7,988 nucleotides of DNA from an uncultured Collinsella sp. (GTDB lineage: Bacteria; Actinomycetota; Coriobacteriia; Coriobacteriales; Coriobacteriaceae): contig CABUQY010000076.1 of NCBI GenBank assembly GCA_902493915.1, positions 1 to 7,988 on the forward strand. Direction: 5' to 3'. Below the pieces are notes generated by a model that searched no databases, was not told the DNA's origin, and was given only the letters and a program-made list of their open reading frames with translations. Below, in pieces: positions 1-5,168 of the stretch; the stretch's first letter is position 1; every line of letters begins with the position of its first letter. A program made the position numbers and the translations under genes.

Positions 1-69
1 CTTGTCGGCGCCAACGGCCTTAGCGTCGTCAGCGGCCTTGTCGGCGTCAGCGGCCTTAGCATCATTAGC
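1..69 (-). repeat. 18-bp tandem repeat inside the AddB-like gene
   Basis: Three consecutive 18-bp units (16-33, 34-51, 52-69) each begin GGCCTT, and a partial unit runs to the window edge at 1-15. On the coding (minus) strand they encode degenerate hexapeptides A-[D/N]-x-[A/D]-K-A, such as ADADKA and ADDAKA, so the repeat keeps the reading frame. It probably forms a flexible or helical charged linker. The copy number beyond the edge is unknown. Confidence 0.8.
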
Positions 70-2016
70 GGCCTCGGCATGCGCCCGCAACTCGGTCCAC
101 ACGGCCGCCGGATAGCACTCGCGCGCCTGACGATCGTGGGTCACACGGGCGAGCGTAACCGGACCACGCGACGCTTGTATCGCGCGGCCAAAGCGTGCGC
201 GCAGCAAGGCCGCAGGCTCAAGCGTCACGCCCTCGCGACCGAGGCTTGCCGTCAGCGTGGTCAGCGGCCCCTCTTCGTGTGAGAGCGGATAGCTGTCCAG
301 ATCGACATCGGCAAACAGCACGGCATCGTAGCTATCGGGGCGCAGGGCCGCCGCATCGGCAAGCGAAGTAAAGCGAACCTGGGCACGTGGCGCACGGTCA
401 ACCTCGTAGGTCTCGTAATCGTAGGCGGTGCTACGCTTGTCCACCTTGGTGCGAATGCCATCGAGCACGGGCACGGTCGCGGCCTGCGACACGTCGAGCG
501 CGCGAGCATCGTTCATAAGGATGTCGATCGCGTGGCGCAGCAGGGCCACCTCCGCCTGGCGACGGGCCTGACCGTCGAGACCACCAAGCGCGCGATCGGG
601 CAGTGCCTCGGCAACGGCAAGCATGGCCTTGAGCGCCGTCACGGGCTTGTCGCGCCACAGCGCCTGGAACACGTCCGAGACCACGCACGGCACGTTCTTA
701 AACCAGTTCTCGTCGCTCGCCGCTTTACGCGCGCCCCTCACCTGGCCCTGCACGCTCTGCAGCAGGCTCTTGACGCCCGCAGTGGTCTTGCTGCGCGACA
801 GTCGCATATTCTTGTCGAACGCGCGCGCGCTGGCGGCGTCGGCACCCGAAAGCGGGCTGTAAATCCAGTCGGTAAGCTCCGGAGCGGGCCACCACTCAGT
901 CTTAGAAGCTGCCCCTTCGTCGGCGGCCTTCATACGCTCGATCAGGTTGGCGAGCGCCGTGAACTGCCTGCCCGCAATGGATTGGGAAAACGCCGTGAAC
1001 TCGGCCGTCTCGGCAGCAACGCGGCGCGCCGCCAAACGAGCGGCAAGCTCGCCGAACAGCTGGGGTGCTCGGGCAGAAACAACGAGCACGCGTACGGGGT
1101 CGGCGGGTGTTGCAGCAGCTTTATCGTCCTTGGACTCCTTGTGCGCTTTCACCAACTTATCGATGACGTCCGCATAAGCATGGGCACGGGCATGGGGGCC
1201 GGCGACCTCAATAAAGGCAGGCTGAGCAGCGGACTTGGAGGCAGTCTGGGGCGCGGCGGCGCCCTCCCCCAGCGGCGCGATCTCAAACAGCACACCGCGG
1301 ACATCAAATGCCGCGGCAAGCTCCTCGCGCATCGCCGCTTGCTCGCGGGCAAGCAGCACGACAACCTCTCCCCCGTTGTTTGCCACGGCGGACAGCAGCT
1401 CGAGCAGGCTATACGTAAATGACGTGACGCCGCGCACGCAAACGGCGCGGGCGCACCCCGGCAGGTTGTCGGCCAAAGCGCCGGCCATAATGTCAGCCGC
1501 CTCGCAGGGCTCGACCATATCTCGACGGTCCAAACCGCGCGCATAGGCGCACAAAAGTTCAAACACGCGAGCCTCGGCGTCGCTTCTGGGCTTGGGCTTG
1601 CAAACGTTGTCGCGGCAGCGCTCGTCGCCCGTCCCCGCCACGCCCGGCAACACGTCGCGGGCCATACGCGCAAGCATGCGTACCGTGCCTTGGCTGCGCG
1701 AGAGCGGCTGCAGAGCAGCGTCGTCGCGGCGGTCGATCATGTCCGAGAACAGCATCTGGCGCTGAAGGTTATCCACAAAGCTGCGGCCATCGCCCATAAG
1801 CTCCCACAGCGAGCGGAGCCACGACGAAGGCGTCTTGTAGTCGATACCCAGCGAAACCCCAGCTTCCGCCGCATCATGACGGCACAGGTCGAGCTCGGCA
1901 AACGTTGGCGCCAGCAGCACGGCACGCCCGTGGCGGGCAATAAGGTCGGCAAGCAGCGCCGCCTCGGCATCGCTCAAATCCGCGCCGGCGTTGGTGGTAT
2001 AGATTCGAACAGGCAT
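1..2016 (-). CDS. AddB/RexB-like helicase-exonuclease homologue, C-terminus beyond window
   Basis: A minus-strand frame stays open for 672 codons from ATG at 2016 to the window edge. The product resembles the B subunit of AddAB/RexAB-type recombination nucleases, which resect double-strand breaks for homologous recombination in the cytoplasm. Seen: an N-terminal beta segment RAVLLAPTFAEL (about residues 31-42), where AddB-type proteins have 'R-hydrophobic-P-T'; a second Rossmann-like segment VRGVTSFTYSLLELL near 190-215; and VLFADVDLDSYP at 566-577, matching the 'hydrophobic patch then D/E-x-x-P' seen in helicase domain 2 of AddB/UvrD relatives. No GxGxGK[ST] Walker A is visible near the N-terminus. 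The C-terminal PD-(D/E)XK nuclease expected for the family would lie outside the window. An Ala/Asp/Lys repeat begins near residue 647. GGAGG lies only 3 nt before the ATG, but there is no better in-frame start nearby. The coding status is firm. The family call is moderately sure and rests on weak motifs. Confidence 0.65.
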   Translation of the reverse strand, partial: MPVRIYTTNAGADLSDAEAALLADLIARHGRAVLLAPTFAELDLCRHDAAEAGVSLGIDYKTPSSWLRSLWELMGDGRSFVDNLQRQMLFSDMIDRRDDAALQPLSRSQGTVRMLARMARDVLPGVAGTGDERCRDNVCKPKPRSDAEARVFELLCAYARGLDRRDMVEPCEAADIMAGALADNLPGCARAVCVRGVTSFTYSLLELLSAVANNGGEVVVLLAREQAAMREELAAAFDVRGVLFEIAPLGEGAAAPQTASKSAAQPAFIEVAGPHARAHAYADVIDKLVKAHKESKDDKAAATPADPVRVLVVSARAPQLFGELAARLAARRVAAETAEFTAFSQSIAGRQFTALANLIERMKAADEGAASKTEWWPAPELTDWIYSPLSGADAASARAFDKNMRLSRSKTTAGVKSLLQSVQGQVRGARKAASDENWFKNVPCVVSDVFQALWRDKPVTALKAMLAVAEALPDRALGGLDGQARRQAEVALLRHAIDILMNDARALDVSQAATVPVLDGIRTKVDKRSTAYDYETYEVDRAPRAQVRFTSLADAAALRPDSYDAVLFADVDLDSYPLSHEEGPLTTLTASLGREGVTLEPAALLRARFGRAIQASRGPVTLARVTHDRQARECYPAAVWTELRAHAEAANDAKAADADKAADDAKAVGADK

Positions 2017-2074
2017 GGTCCTCCACTCAAACCGTTCGCAATATTCAATGCTTCCATCCTACCCGCCCGCGCGG

Positions 2075-2102
2075 ACAGATTTGCCCCACGCCAACAGATT
2101 TG
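2075..2102. repeat. Direct repeat ACAGATTTG, 19-bp period, upstream of AddB-like gene
   Basis: ACAGATTTG occurs at 2075-2083 and 2094-2102, followed by CCCC in the first copy and ACCCC in the second. The pair lies about 60-90 bp upstream of the minus-strand ATG at 2016. It could be a protein-binding site in that promoter region or the outer edge of the neighbouring palindromic repeat. I cannot distinguish these. Confidence 0.4.
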
Positions 2103-2107
2103 ACCCC

Positions 2108-2178
2108 TTGGAGACGGAGGAAAATGGATCACCGAGGAGGTCAGTCTAACCCAGTGATCCGTTTTCCTCCGTCCCCAA
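2108..2178. repeat. Palindromic intergenic repeat, 25-bp arms
   Basis: The left arm (2108-2132) contains GACGGAGGAAAA, and the right arm (2154-2178) contains TTTTCCTCCGTCCCC. The arms are complementary at 23 of 25 positions around a 21-nt loop. The element sits between the terminator of the TrpR-like gene and the promoter region of the AddB-like gene. It is much longer than an ordinary operator and encodes nothing. A dispersed REP-like hairpin is the likeliest reading. Confidence 0.75.
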
Positions 2179-2184
2179 AGGATC

Positions 2185-2210
2185 AAAAAACCGCCCCCGA
2201 AGGGACGGTT
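2185..2210 (-). terminator. Intrinsic terminator of the TrpR-related gene
   Basis: Read on the minus strand, the stem ACCGTCCC / GGGGCGGT (one G-U pair, TTCG tetraloop) is followed by six T (the A-run at 2185-2190). It begins about 26 nt after the TAG stop at 2237-2239, so it ends the TrpR-like transcript and separates it from the AddB-like gene downstream on the same strand. Confidence 0.85.
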
Positions 2211-2236
2211 CTGCGCAATTCGTTTTTACCGCTGGC

Positions 2237-2536
2237 CTACTCGCCATCCTCCAGCTTGATGAGGATCTTACGATAGCCGCCGTACTCGCCGTTGAGTGCC
2301 TTGGACACGCGGCTCACCGTAGTGGACGAAGCGCCGGTGCGGGCCTGAACCTCAACATAAGGCTCGCCCTCATCCAGATAACGCGCAACCTGCAGACGTT
2401 GCGAAAGATCGCAGATCTCGCGCGGCGTGCAGATATCGGTCAAAAACGCCTGGATATCCTTCTCGTCATCCAAAAGACTAAATGCGTGGACCAGCTGCTT
2501 GACATCAGGCTTGTCAAACATGTTCTCGATATTCAT
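2237..2536 (-). CDS. YerC/YecD-type TrpR-related DNA-binding protein
   Basis: This 99-residue protein belongs to the TrpR superfamily branch known as YerC/YecD. These are small all-helical, probably dimeric regulators whose target and ligand are mostly unknown; tryptophan binding should not be assumed. Seen: TPREICDLSQRLQVARYL at residues 37-54, the family's signature helix, followed by a helix-turn-helix at about 60-81 (YVEVQARTGASSTTVSRV). The length matches the family and the frame is intact. The ATG at 2536 has only a weak purine-rich leader (GGCGGTGA, 4 nt away), but the protein starts where relatives do. It is transcribed alone, with its own promoter candidate about 100 nt upstream and its own terminator. 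The family is well recognised, but the function is not inferable from the sequence. Confidence 0.92.
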   Translation of the reverse strand: MNIENMFDKPDVKQLVHAFSLLDDEKDIQAFLTDICTPREICDLSQRLQVARYLDEGEPYVEVQARTGASSTTVSRVSKALNGEYGGYRKILIKLEDGE

Positions 2537-2612
2537 CGATCACCGCCAAACCCGCCATAAGGCATCGAAGTTGATACTGACATCGGGCATCGTTCGCCCG
2601 TTCTATGCAATA

Positions 2613-2636
2613 GGGCAACGCCTGTGGCTTTTGCCC
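2613..2636 (-). promoter_or_regulatory. Hairpin at the 5' end of the TrpR-like leader
   Basis: GGGCAA (2613-2618) and TTGCCC (2631-2636) pair fully, with an inner GCC/GGC pair around TGT. On the minus strand the hairpin begins right at the predicted transcription start (about 2635), so it would cap the mRNA. Its role, whether stabilising or regulatory, is unknown. Confidence 0.5.
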
Positions 2637-2641
2637 GTAGC

Positions 2642-2650
2642 AGTGTAGCA
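2642..2650 (-). promoter_or_regulatory. Extended -10 promoter candidate for the TrpR-like gene
   Basis: The minus strand reads TGCTACACT, an extended -10 (TGn + TACACT, 4/6 to TATAAT). The nearest -35-like hexamer is TTGTCG with an over-long 19-nt spacer, which fits an extended -10 promoter. The predicted start is near 2635, giving a leader of about 100 nt. Confidence 0.5.
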
Positions 2651-2860
2651 CACCACCAAACTAAAGCGACAAGACTCTCTGCCAGCGGCGCGTTTTTCAG
2701 GACGAACGCCGTTTTGAAACCGAATGCGCACGTAAGCTCCACGAATATCTGAGACAATGGGCGGCCGAACAAGGCGGCACACCCGAGCGGCCGTCCAAGC
2801 TGCCGCAGCAAACCGCTTCACGCGACACCGACGCACCCTGCGCAAGAAAGGATTCACACC

Positions 2861-3226
2861 ATGCGCTTTATGCTTAACTGGCTCTTTACCTCGATCGCCA
2901 TCGCGATTGCCACGTTCCTCGTCCCCGGCATCCAGCCCTTCGGTTTTGCCGAGGCCTGGGTCTGTTTCGCCTTCGTGGGACTGTTCCTGAACATCGTCGA
3001 TTCGCTCGTCAAGCCGTTTCTGACGGTTATCTCGCTGCCGCTCACGATCATTACGCTGGGTATTTTTCAGCTCGTAGTCAACAGCTTTATGCTCGAGCTG
3101 GCCAGCTATCTGTCGGTCAATCTGCTGGGCGCGGGTATCTCCATCGCCAGCTTTGGATCGGCCTTTATGGGCAGCATCCTGGTGTCCATCATGCGCAGCA
3201 TCCTCGACAGCATCGCCGAGGGCTAA
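2861..3226 (+). CDS. Phage holin family (YvlD-like) integral membrane protein
   Basis: This 121-residue protein of the 'phage holin family 4 superfamily IV'/YvlD type is named for a distant holin resemblance. Most members are chromosomal membrane proteins of unknown role, and nothing here indicates a prophage. Four hydrophobic segments are visible at about residues 5-24, 29-49, 53-84 and 88-117. The conserved core is at 51-74, where KPFLTVISLP is followed by TLGIFQLVVN (VKP-x-ISLP-x-TLG-x-LVVN), typical of this family. The length is normal. The ATG at 2861 is preceded by AAAGGA about 8 nt away. The gene is monocistronic, ends at its own terminator and converges on the Rrf2 gene. The family call is firm, but the function is unknown. 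Confidence 0.9.
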   Translation: MRFMLNWLFTSIAIAIATFLVPGIQPFGFAEAWVCFAFVGLFLNIVDSLVKPFLTVISLPLTIITLGIFQLVVNSFMLELASYLSVNLLGAGISIASFGSAFMGSILVSIMRSILDSIAEG

Positions 3227-3267
3227 AACGGCCATTCCGGCCGTGCCCGTCTCAACAGCCCAAAACG

Positions 3268-3304
3268 AAGGCCGCCCATCACAAAAATGGGCGGCCTTCT
3301 TATT
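3268..3304 (+). terminator. Intrinsic terminator after the holin-family gene
   Basis: A perfect 11-bp stem, AAGGCCGCCCA (3268-3278) with TGGGCGGCCTT (3288-3298), has a 9-nt loop and is followed by CTTATTT. It lies 42 nt after the stop at 3226. The A-run in the loop and the CAAAA before the stem could allow some function on the other strand as well. Confidence 0.85.
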
Positions 3305-3331
3305 TGCCAAGTCTCAAAGGGCGAGAGAATC

Positions 3332-3360
3332 TGCCATTTCCACCCCGTCCCCAAATGGCA
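3332..3360. repeat. Short intergenic palindrome TGCCATTT...AAATGGCA
   Basis: Perfect 8-bp arms (3332-3339, 3353-3360) flank a C-rich 13-nt loop containing CCCCGTCCCC. It lies 6 nt beyond the stop codon of the minus-strand Rrf2 gene. It has no T-tract, so it is not a typical intrinsic terminator. It shares the GTCCC core with the palindromes at 2108, 6283 and 7413. Confidence 0.55.
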
Positions 3361-3366
3361 AGTGGG

Positions 3367-3795
3367 CTAGATCACGTAGTCGTAGCCTTCGTTGGGAGCG
3401 ACAAGTTGATCGAGCGTCACACCGTCGAGGTAGTCGTTGATAAGCTTGTCCAGGTTCTTCCACACGTCGAGCGTGGGGCACTCGTCAGAGCGCGAACAAC
3501 CCTTGCAGTCGCCATCCAGGCAGGCGACCGGCGCCAGGCTGCCCTCGGTCAGGCGCAAGATCTCGCCCACCGTGTACTGCTCGGGCGGGCGCGTGAGCAC
3601 ATAGCCGCCGCCCTTGCCGCGCATGCCCGAGAGCATGTTGGCGCGCACGAGCGTAGCCAGAATATTCTCGAGGTACTTCTCCGAAATACCCTGACGCGCC
3701 GCAATCTCTTTAAGCGGGATACGGCCTGTCGCCTGGTGCTCGGCCAGGTCGACCATAACGCGCAGGGCATATCTGCCCTTTGTGGAAACCAACAT
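3367..3795 (-). CDS. Rrf2-family transcriptional regulator with Cys cluster
   Basis: This 142-residue winged-helix regulator belongs to the Rrf2 family, which includes IscR (Fe-S sensing) and CymR (cysteine metabolism). Seen: the family opening STKGRYALRVMVDLA (4-18), the DNA-binding helices IPLKEIAARQGISEKYLENIL (26-46, with PLKEIA and SEKYLE as hallmarks), the wing RGKGGGYVL (59-67), and cysteines 92, 97, 100 and 106 in the stretch where IscR carries its three cluster cysteines (92, 98, 104). This makes a redox or Fe-S cofactor plausible, although the spacing is not identical and I cannot assign the ligands. CymR-type proteins usually lack these cysteines. The gene is divergent from cysK across 253 bp, so control of cysK and of itself is likely. 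The ATG at 3795 matches the conserved N-terminus, with AAAGG upstream at a rather long spacing. Family is firm; effector and targets are inferred. Confidence 0.93.
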   Translation of the reverse strand: MLVSTKGRYALRVMVDLAEHQATGRIPLKEIAARQGISEKYLENILATLVRANMLSGMRGKGGGYVLTRPPEQYTVGEILRLTEGSLAPVACLDGDCKGCSRSDECPTLDVWKNLDKLINDYLDGVTLDQLVAPNEGYDYVI

Positions 3796-3826
3796 ATATA
3801 TAGCTGCCTTTCGGTCTTTTAATTCG

Positions 3827-3863
3827 TAGAAATTCTAGCCGAAAAATTGGTTTTGAAAATACC
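3827..3863 (-). promoter_or_regulatory. rrf2 promoter candidate overlapped by two palindromes
   Basis: On the minus strand TTTTCA (3854-3859) and TAGAAT (3832-3837) stand 16 nt apart as -35 and -10, with a start near 3825 and a leader of about 30 nt. The perfect palindrome TAGAA-A-TTCTA (3827-3837) covers the -10, and the imperfect palindrome GGTTTTGAAAATACC (3849-3863) covers the -35. This layout suits autorepression by the dimeric Rrf2 product. The operator assignment is inference. Confidence 0.5.
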
Positions 3864-3912
3864 TATTCCCGTCAAGATGGTTAATCGACTCGTAATAATC
3901 TTCTATTTCCTA

Positions 3913-3941
3913 TTGCGTTACTAGGCTTTACTGTCTACTAT
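3913..3941 (+). promoter_or_regulatory. cysK promoter candidate
   Basis: TTGCGT (3913-3918) and TACTAT (3936-3941) are separated by exactly 17 nt, as in a sigma-70 type promoter. The predicted start near 3948 gives a leader of about 100 nt before the cysK ATG. The region is markedly more AT-rich than the flanking genes. The -35 match is weak (3/6), so an activator may be needed. Confidence 0.5.
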
Positions 3942-3963
3942 GCTTGCCAACAGCAAAACGAAC

Positions 3964-4016
3964 AACCTATAAGGTTTGTGGGTTTCGCTGCCACACACAC
4001 CGTAAAACCACACGGT
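3964..4016 (+). promoter_or_regulatory. Structured cysK leader with small inverted repeats
   Basis: The leader contains AACCT-ATA-AGGTT (3964-3976), TGTGG...CCACA (3977-3981 with 3991-3995) and ACCGT...ACGGT (3999-4003 with 4012-4016), arranged one after another. They could be operator half-sites or weak RNA hairpins. I recognise no known riboswitch or T-box. Confidence 0.35.
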
Positions 4017-4048
4017 ATCCAGCCATTTGAACACTTTGGAGGTTCATC

Positions 4049-4987
4049 ATGAGCAAGGTTTACACGTCCATCGATCAGCTTATCGGCCACACTCCGCTTC
4101 TGGAGCTCACTCACTTTGAGGCCGACGAGGACCTCAAGGCTCGCGTGCTCGTCAAACTGGAATACTTCAACCCCGCCGGATCCGTTAAAGACCGCGTCGC
4201 CAAGAACATGATTGACGAGGCCGAGAAGGCTGGCAAGCTCGTGCGCGGCGGCGACTACACCATCATCGAGCCCACGAGCGGCAACACCGGCGTCGGCATC
4301 GCCTCGGTAGCGGCCGCCCGCGGCTACAAGGTGATCATCACCATGCCCGAGACCATGTCCGTCGAGCGCCGCAAGCTGATGCAGGCATACGGTGCACAGC
4401 TGGTACTCACCGACGGTTCCAAGGGCATGAAGGGCGCTATCGCCAAGGCCGAGGAGCTGCAGAAGGAGACCCCCAACAGCATCATCGCCGGCCAGTTCGT
4501 AAACCCCGCGAACCCCGCCATCCACAAGGCCACGACCGGCCCCGAGATCTGGGACGACACCGACGGTCAGGTCGACATCTTCGTCGCCGGCGTTGGTACC
4601 GGTGGCACCGTGACCGGCGTGGGTGAGTTCCTCAAGGAGCAGAACCCCGAGATCAAGGTAGTCGCCGTCGAGCCCGCCACCTCCCCAGTGCTTTCCAAGG
4701 GTCAGGCCGGTCCGCACAAGATCCAGGGTATCGGCGCCGGCTTTGTGCCCGACGTCCTCGACACCCAGGTCTACGACGAGATCATCCCCGTCGAGAATGA
4801 CGACGCCTTTGCCACCGGCCGTGCCGTGAGCCACAAGGAGGGCGTGCTCGTGGGCATTTCGTCCGGCGCCGCCGTGTGGGCCGCGCTGCAGCTGGCCAAG
4901 CGCCCCGAGAACGAGGGCAAGACTATCGTGGCCCTGCTTGCCGACACCGGCGAGCGCTACCTGTCCACGGCACTCTTCCAGGACTAG
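4049..4987 (+). CDS. cysK: Cysteine synthase A (O-acetylserine sulfhydrylase)
   Basis: This PLP-dependent cytoplasmic enzyme replaces the acetate of O-acetyl-L-serine with sulfide to make L-cysteine, the last step of sulfide assimilation. The protein has 312 residues, the usual CysK size. Seen: SVKDR at 45-49, where K47 is the expected PLP Schiff-base lysine; the substrate-binding loop PTSGNTG at 75-81; the PLP phosphate-binding loop [10 protein letters not shown] at 181-190; [10 protein letters not shown] at 225-234; and GISSGAA at 269-275, whose serine contacts the PLP ring nitrogen. All key residues are present and the frame is intact. The ATG at 4049 follows TTTGGAGG, an excellent ribosome-binding site about 7 nt away. 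The gene is divergent from the Rrf2 regulator and single-cistron up to the terminator at 5101. A cystathionine beta-synthase or CysM is less likely, given the short length and close agreement with CysK motifs. Confidence 0.97.
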   Translation: MSKVYTSIDQLIGHTPLLELTHFEADEDLKARVLVKLEYFNPAGSVKDRVAKNMIDEAEKAGKLVRGGDYTIIEPTSGNTGVGIASVAAARGYKVIITMPETMSVERRKLMQAYGAQLVLTDGSKGMKGAIAKAEELQKETPNSIIAGQFVNPANPAIHKATTGPEIWDDTDGQVDIFVAGVGTGGTVTGVGEFLKEQNPEIKVVAVEPATSPVLSKGQAGPHKIQGIGAGFVPDVLDTQVYDEIIPVENDDAFATGRAVSHKEGVLVGISSGAAVWAALQLAKRPENEGKTIVALLADTGERYLSTALFQD

Positions 4988-5087
4988 TTCCTGCTGTTGA
5001 ACAGATGAGCCCAAGGCACGCCGGTCTCCCCTCTCTTCTGGCGGCCTGAGCCCATCTCGTTAGGGTGTCCCACGAAGCACCCGAACT

Positions 5088-5096
5088 TGCTACAAT
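5088..5096 (+). promoter_or_regulatory. Extended -10 candidate upstream of mnmA
   Basis: TTGCTACAAT contains TGn plus TACAAT (5/6 to TATAAT), closely resembling TGCTACACT ahead of the TrpR-like gene. No good -35 is found 16-18 nt upstream. Initiation near 5103 would fall inside the terminator hairpin at 5101-5139, so either this is not the mnmA promoter or the hairpin acts as an attenuator. Confidence 0.4.
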
Positions 5097-5100
5097 GTCT

Positions 5101-5139
5101 GCGGCGCGGAACCAGCCTCCCGCGCCGCTTTTCTTTTTT
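5101..5139 (+). terminator. Strong intrinsic terminator between cysK and mnmA
   Basis: GCGGCGCGG (5101-5109) and CCGCGCCGC (5120-5128) form a perfect 9-bp GC stem with a 10-nt loop, followed by TTTTCTTTTTT. It ends 30 nt before the mnmA start and 114 nt after the cysK stop. It most simply terminates cysK. A 5' attenuator for mnmA is the alternative. Confidence 0.85.
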
Positions 5140-5168
5140 GGCCGCATGCCACCAAGGAGAACCTCCCC

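Larger units (their letters stand above)
2537..2860. other. 324-base intergenic stretch with no supported gene
   Basis: The part next to 2536 should be the 5' leader of the minus-strand TrpR-like gene, with a promoter candidate and hairpin around 2613-2650. The remainder (about 2665-2860) precedes the plus-strand holin-family gene. One plus-strand frame, 2665-2874, is free of stops for 70 codons and has protein-like composition, but it has no ATG, GTG or TTG. It may be a gene remnant or chance. I see no convincing sigma-70 promoter for the holin-family gene. Confidence 0.6.

Noticed and set aside
532..1422. Plus-strand open frame of 296 codons
   Set aside because: It lies opposite the uninterrupted 672-codon minus frame, which has better composition and motifs, a ribosome-binding site and no stop.
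2861..3226. Prophage or lysis module suggested by the holin-family name
   Set aside because: No endolysin, integrase, capsid or other phage gene is nearby. The family is a common chromosomal membrane protein group.
2603..3310. Minus-strand open frame antisense to the holin-family gene
   Set aside because: The product is highly charged and repetitive (Asp/Arg/Gly/Gln), the usual shadow of a hydrophobic membrane gene, and it runs through a perfect terminator hairpin.
3948..4048. Riboswitch or T-box leader for cysK
   Set aside because: The leader is only about 100 nt, I see no T-box or SAM-riboswitch signature, and there is no terminator/antiterminator pair before the start codon.
3938..5014. 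Long minus-strand open frame (358 codons) antisense to cysK
   Set aside because: It is the mirror of a well-supported gene. Its translation is low-complexity Gly/Leu/His/Asp-rich, as expected from codon bias in the opposite strand, and it matches no family I know.
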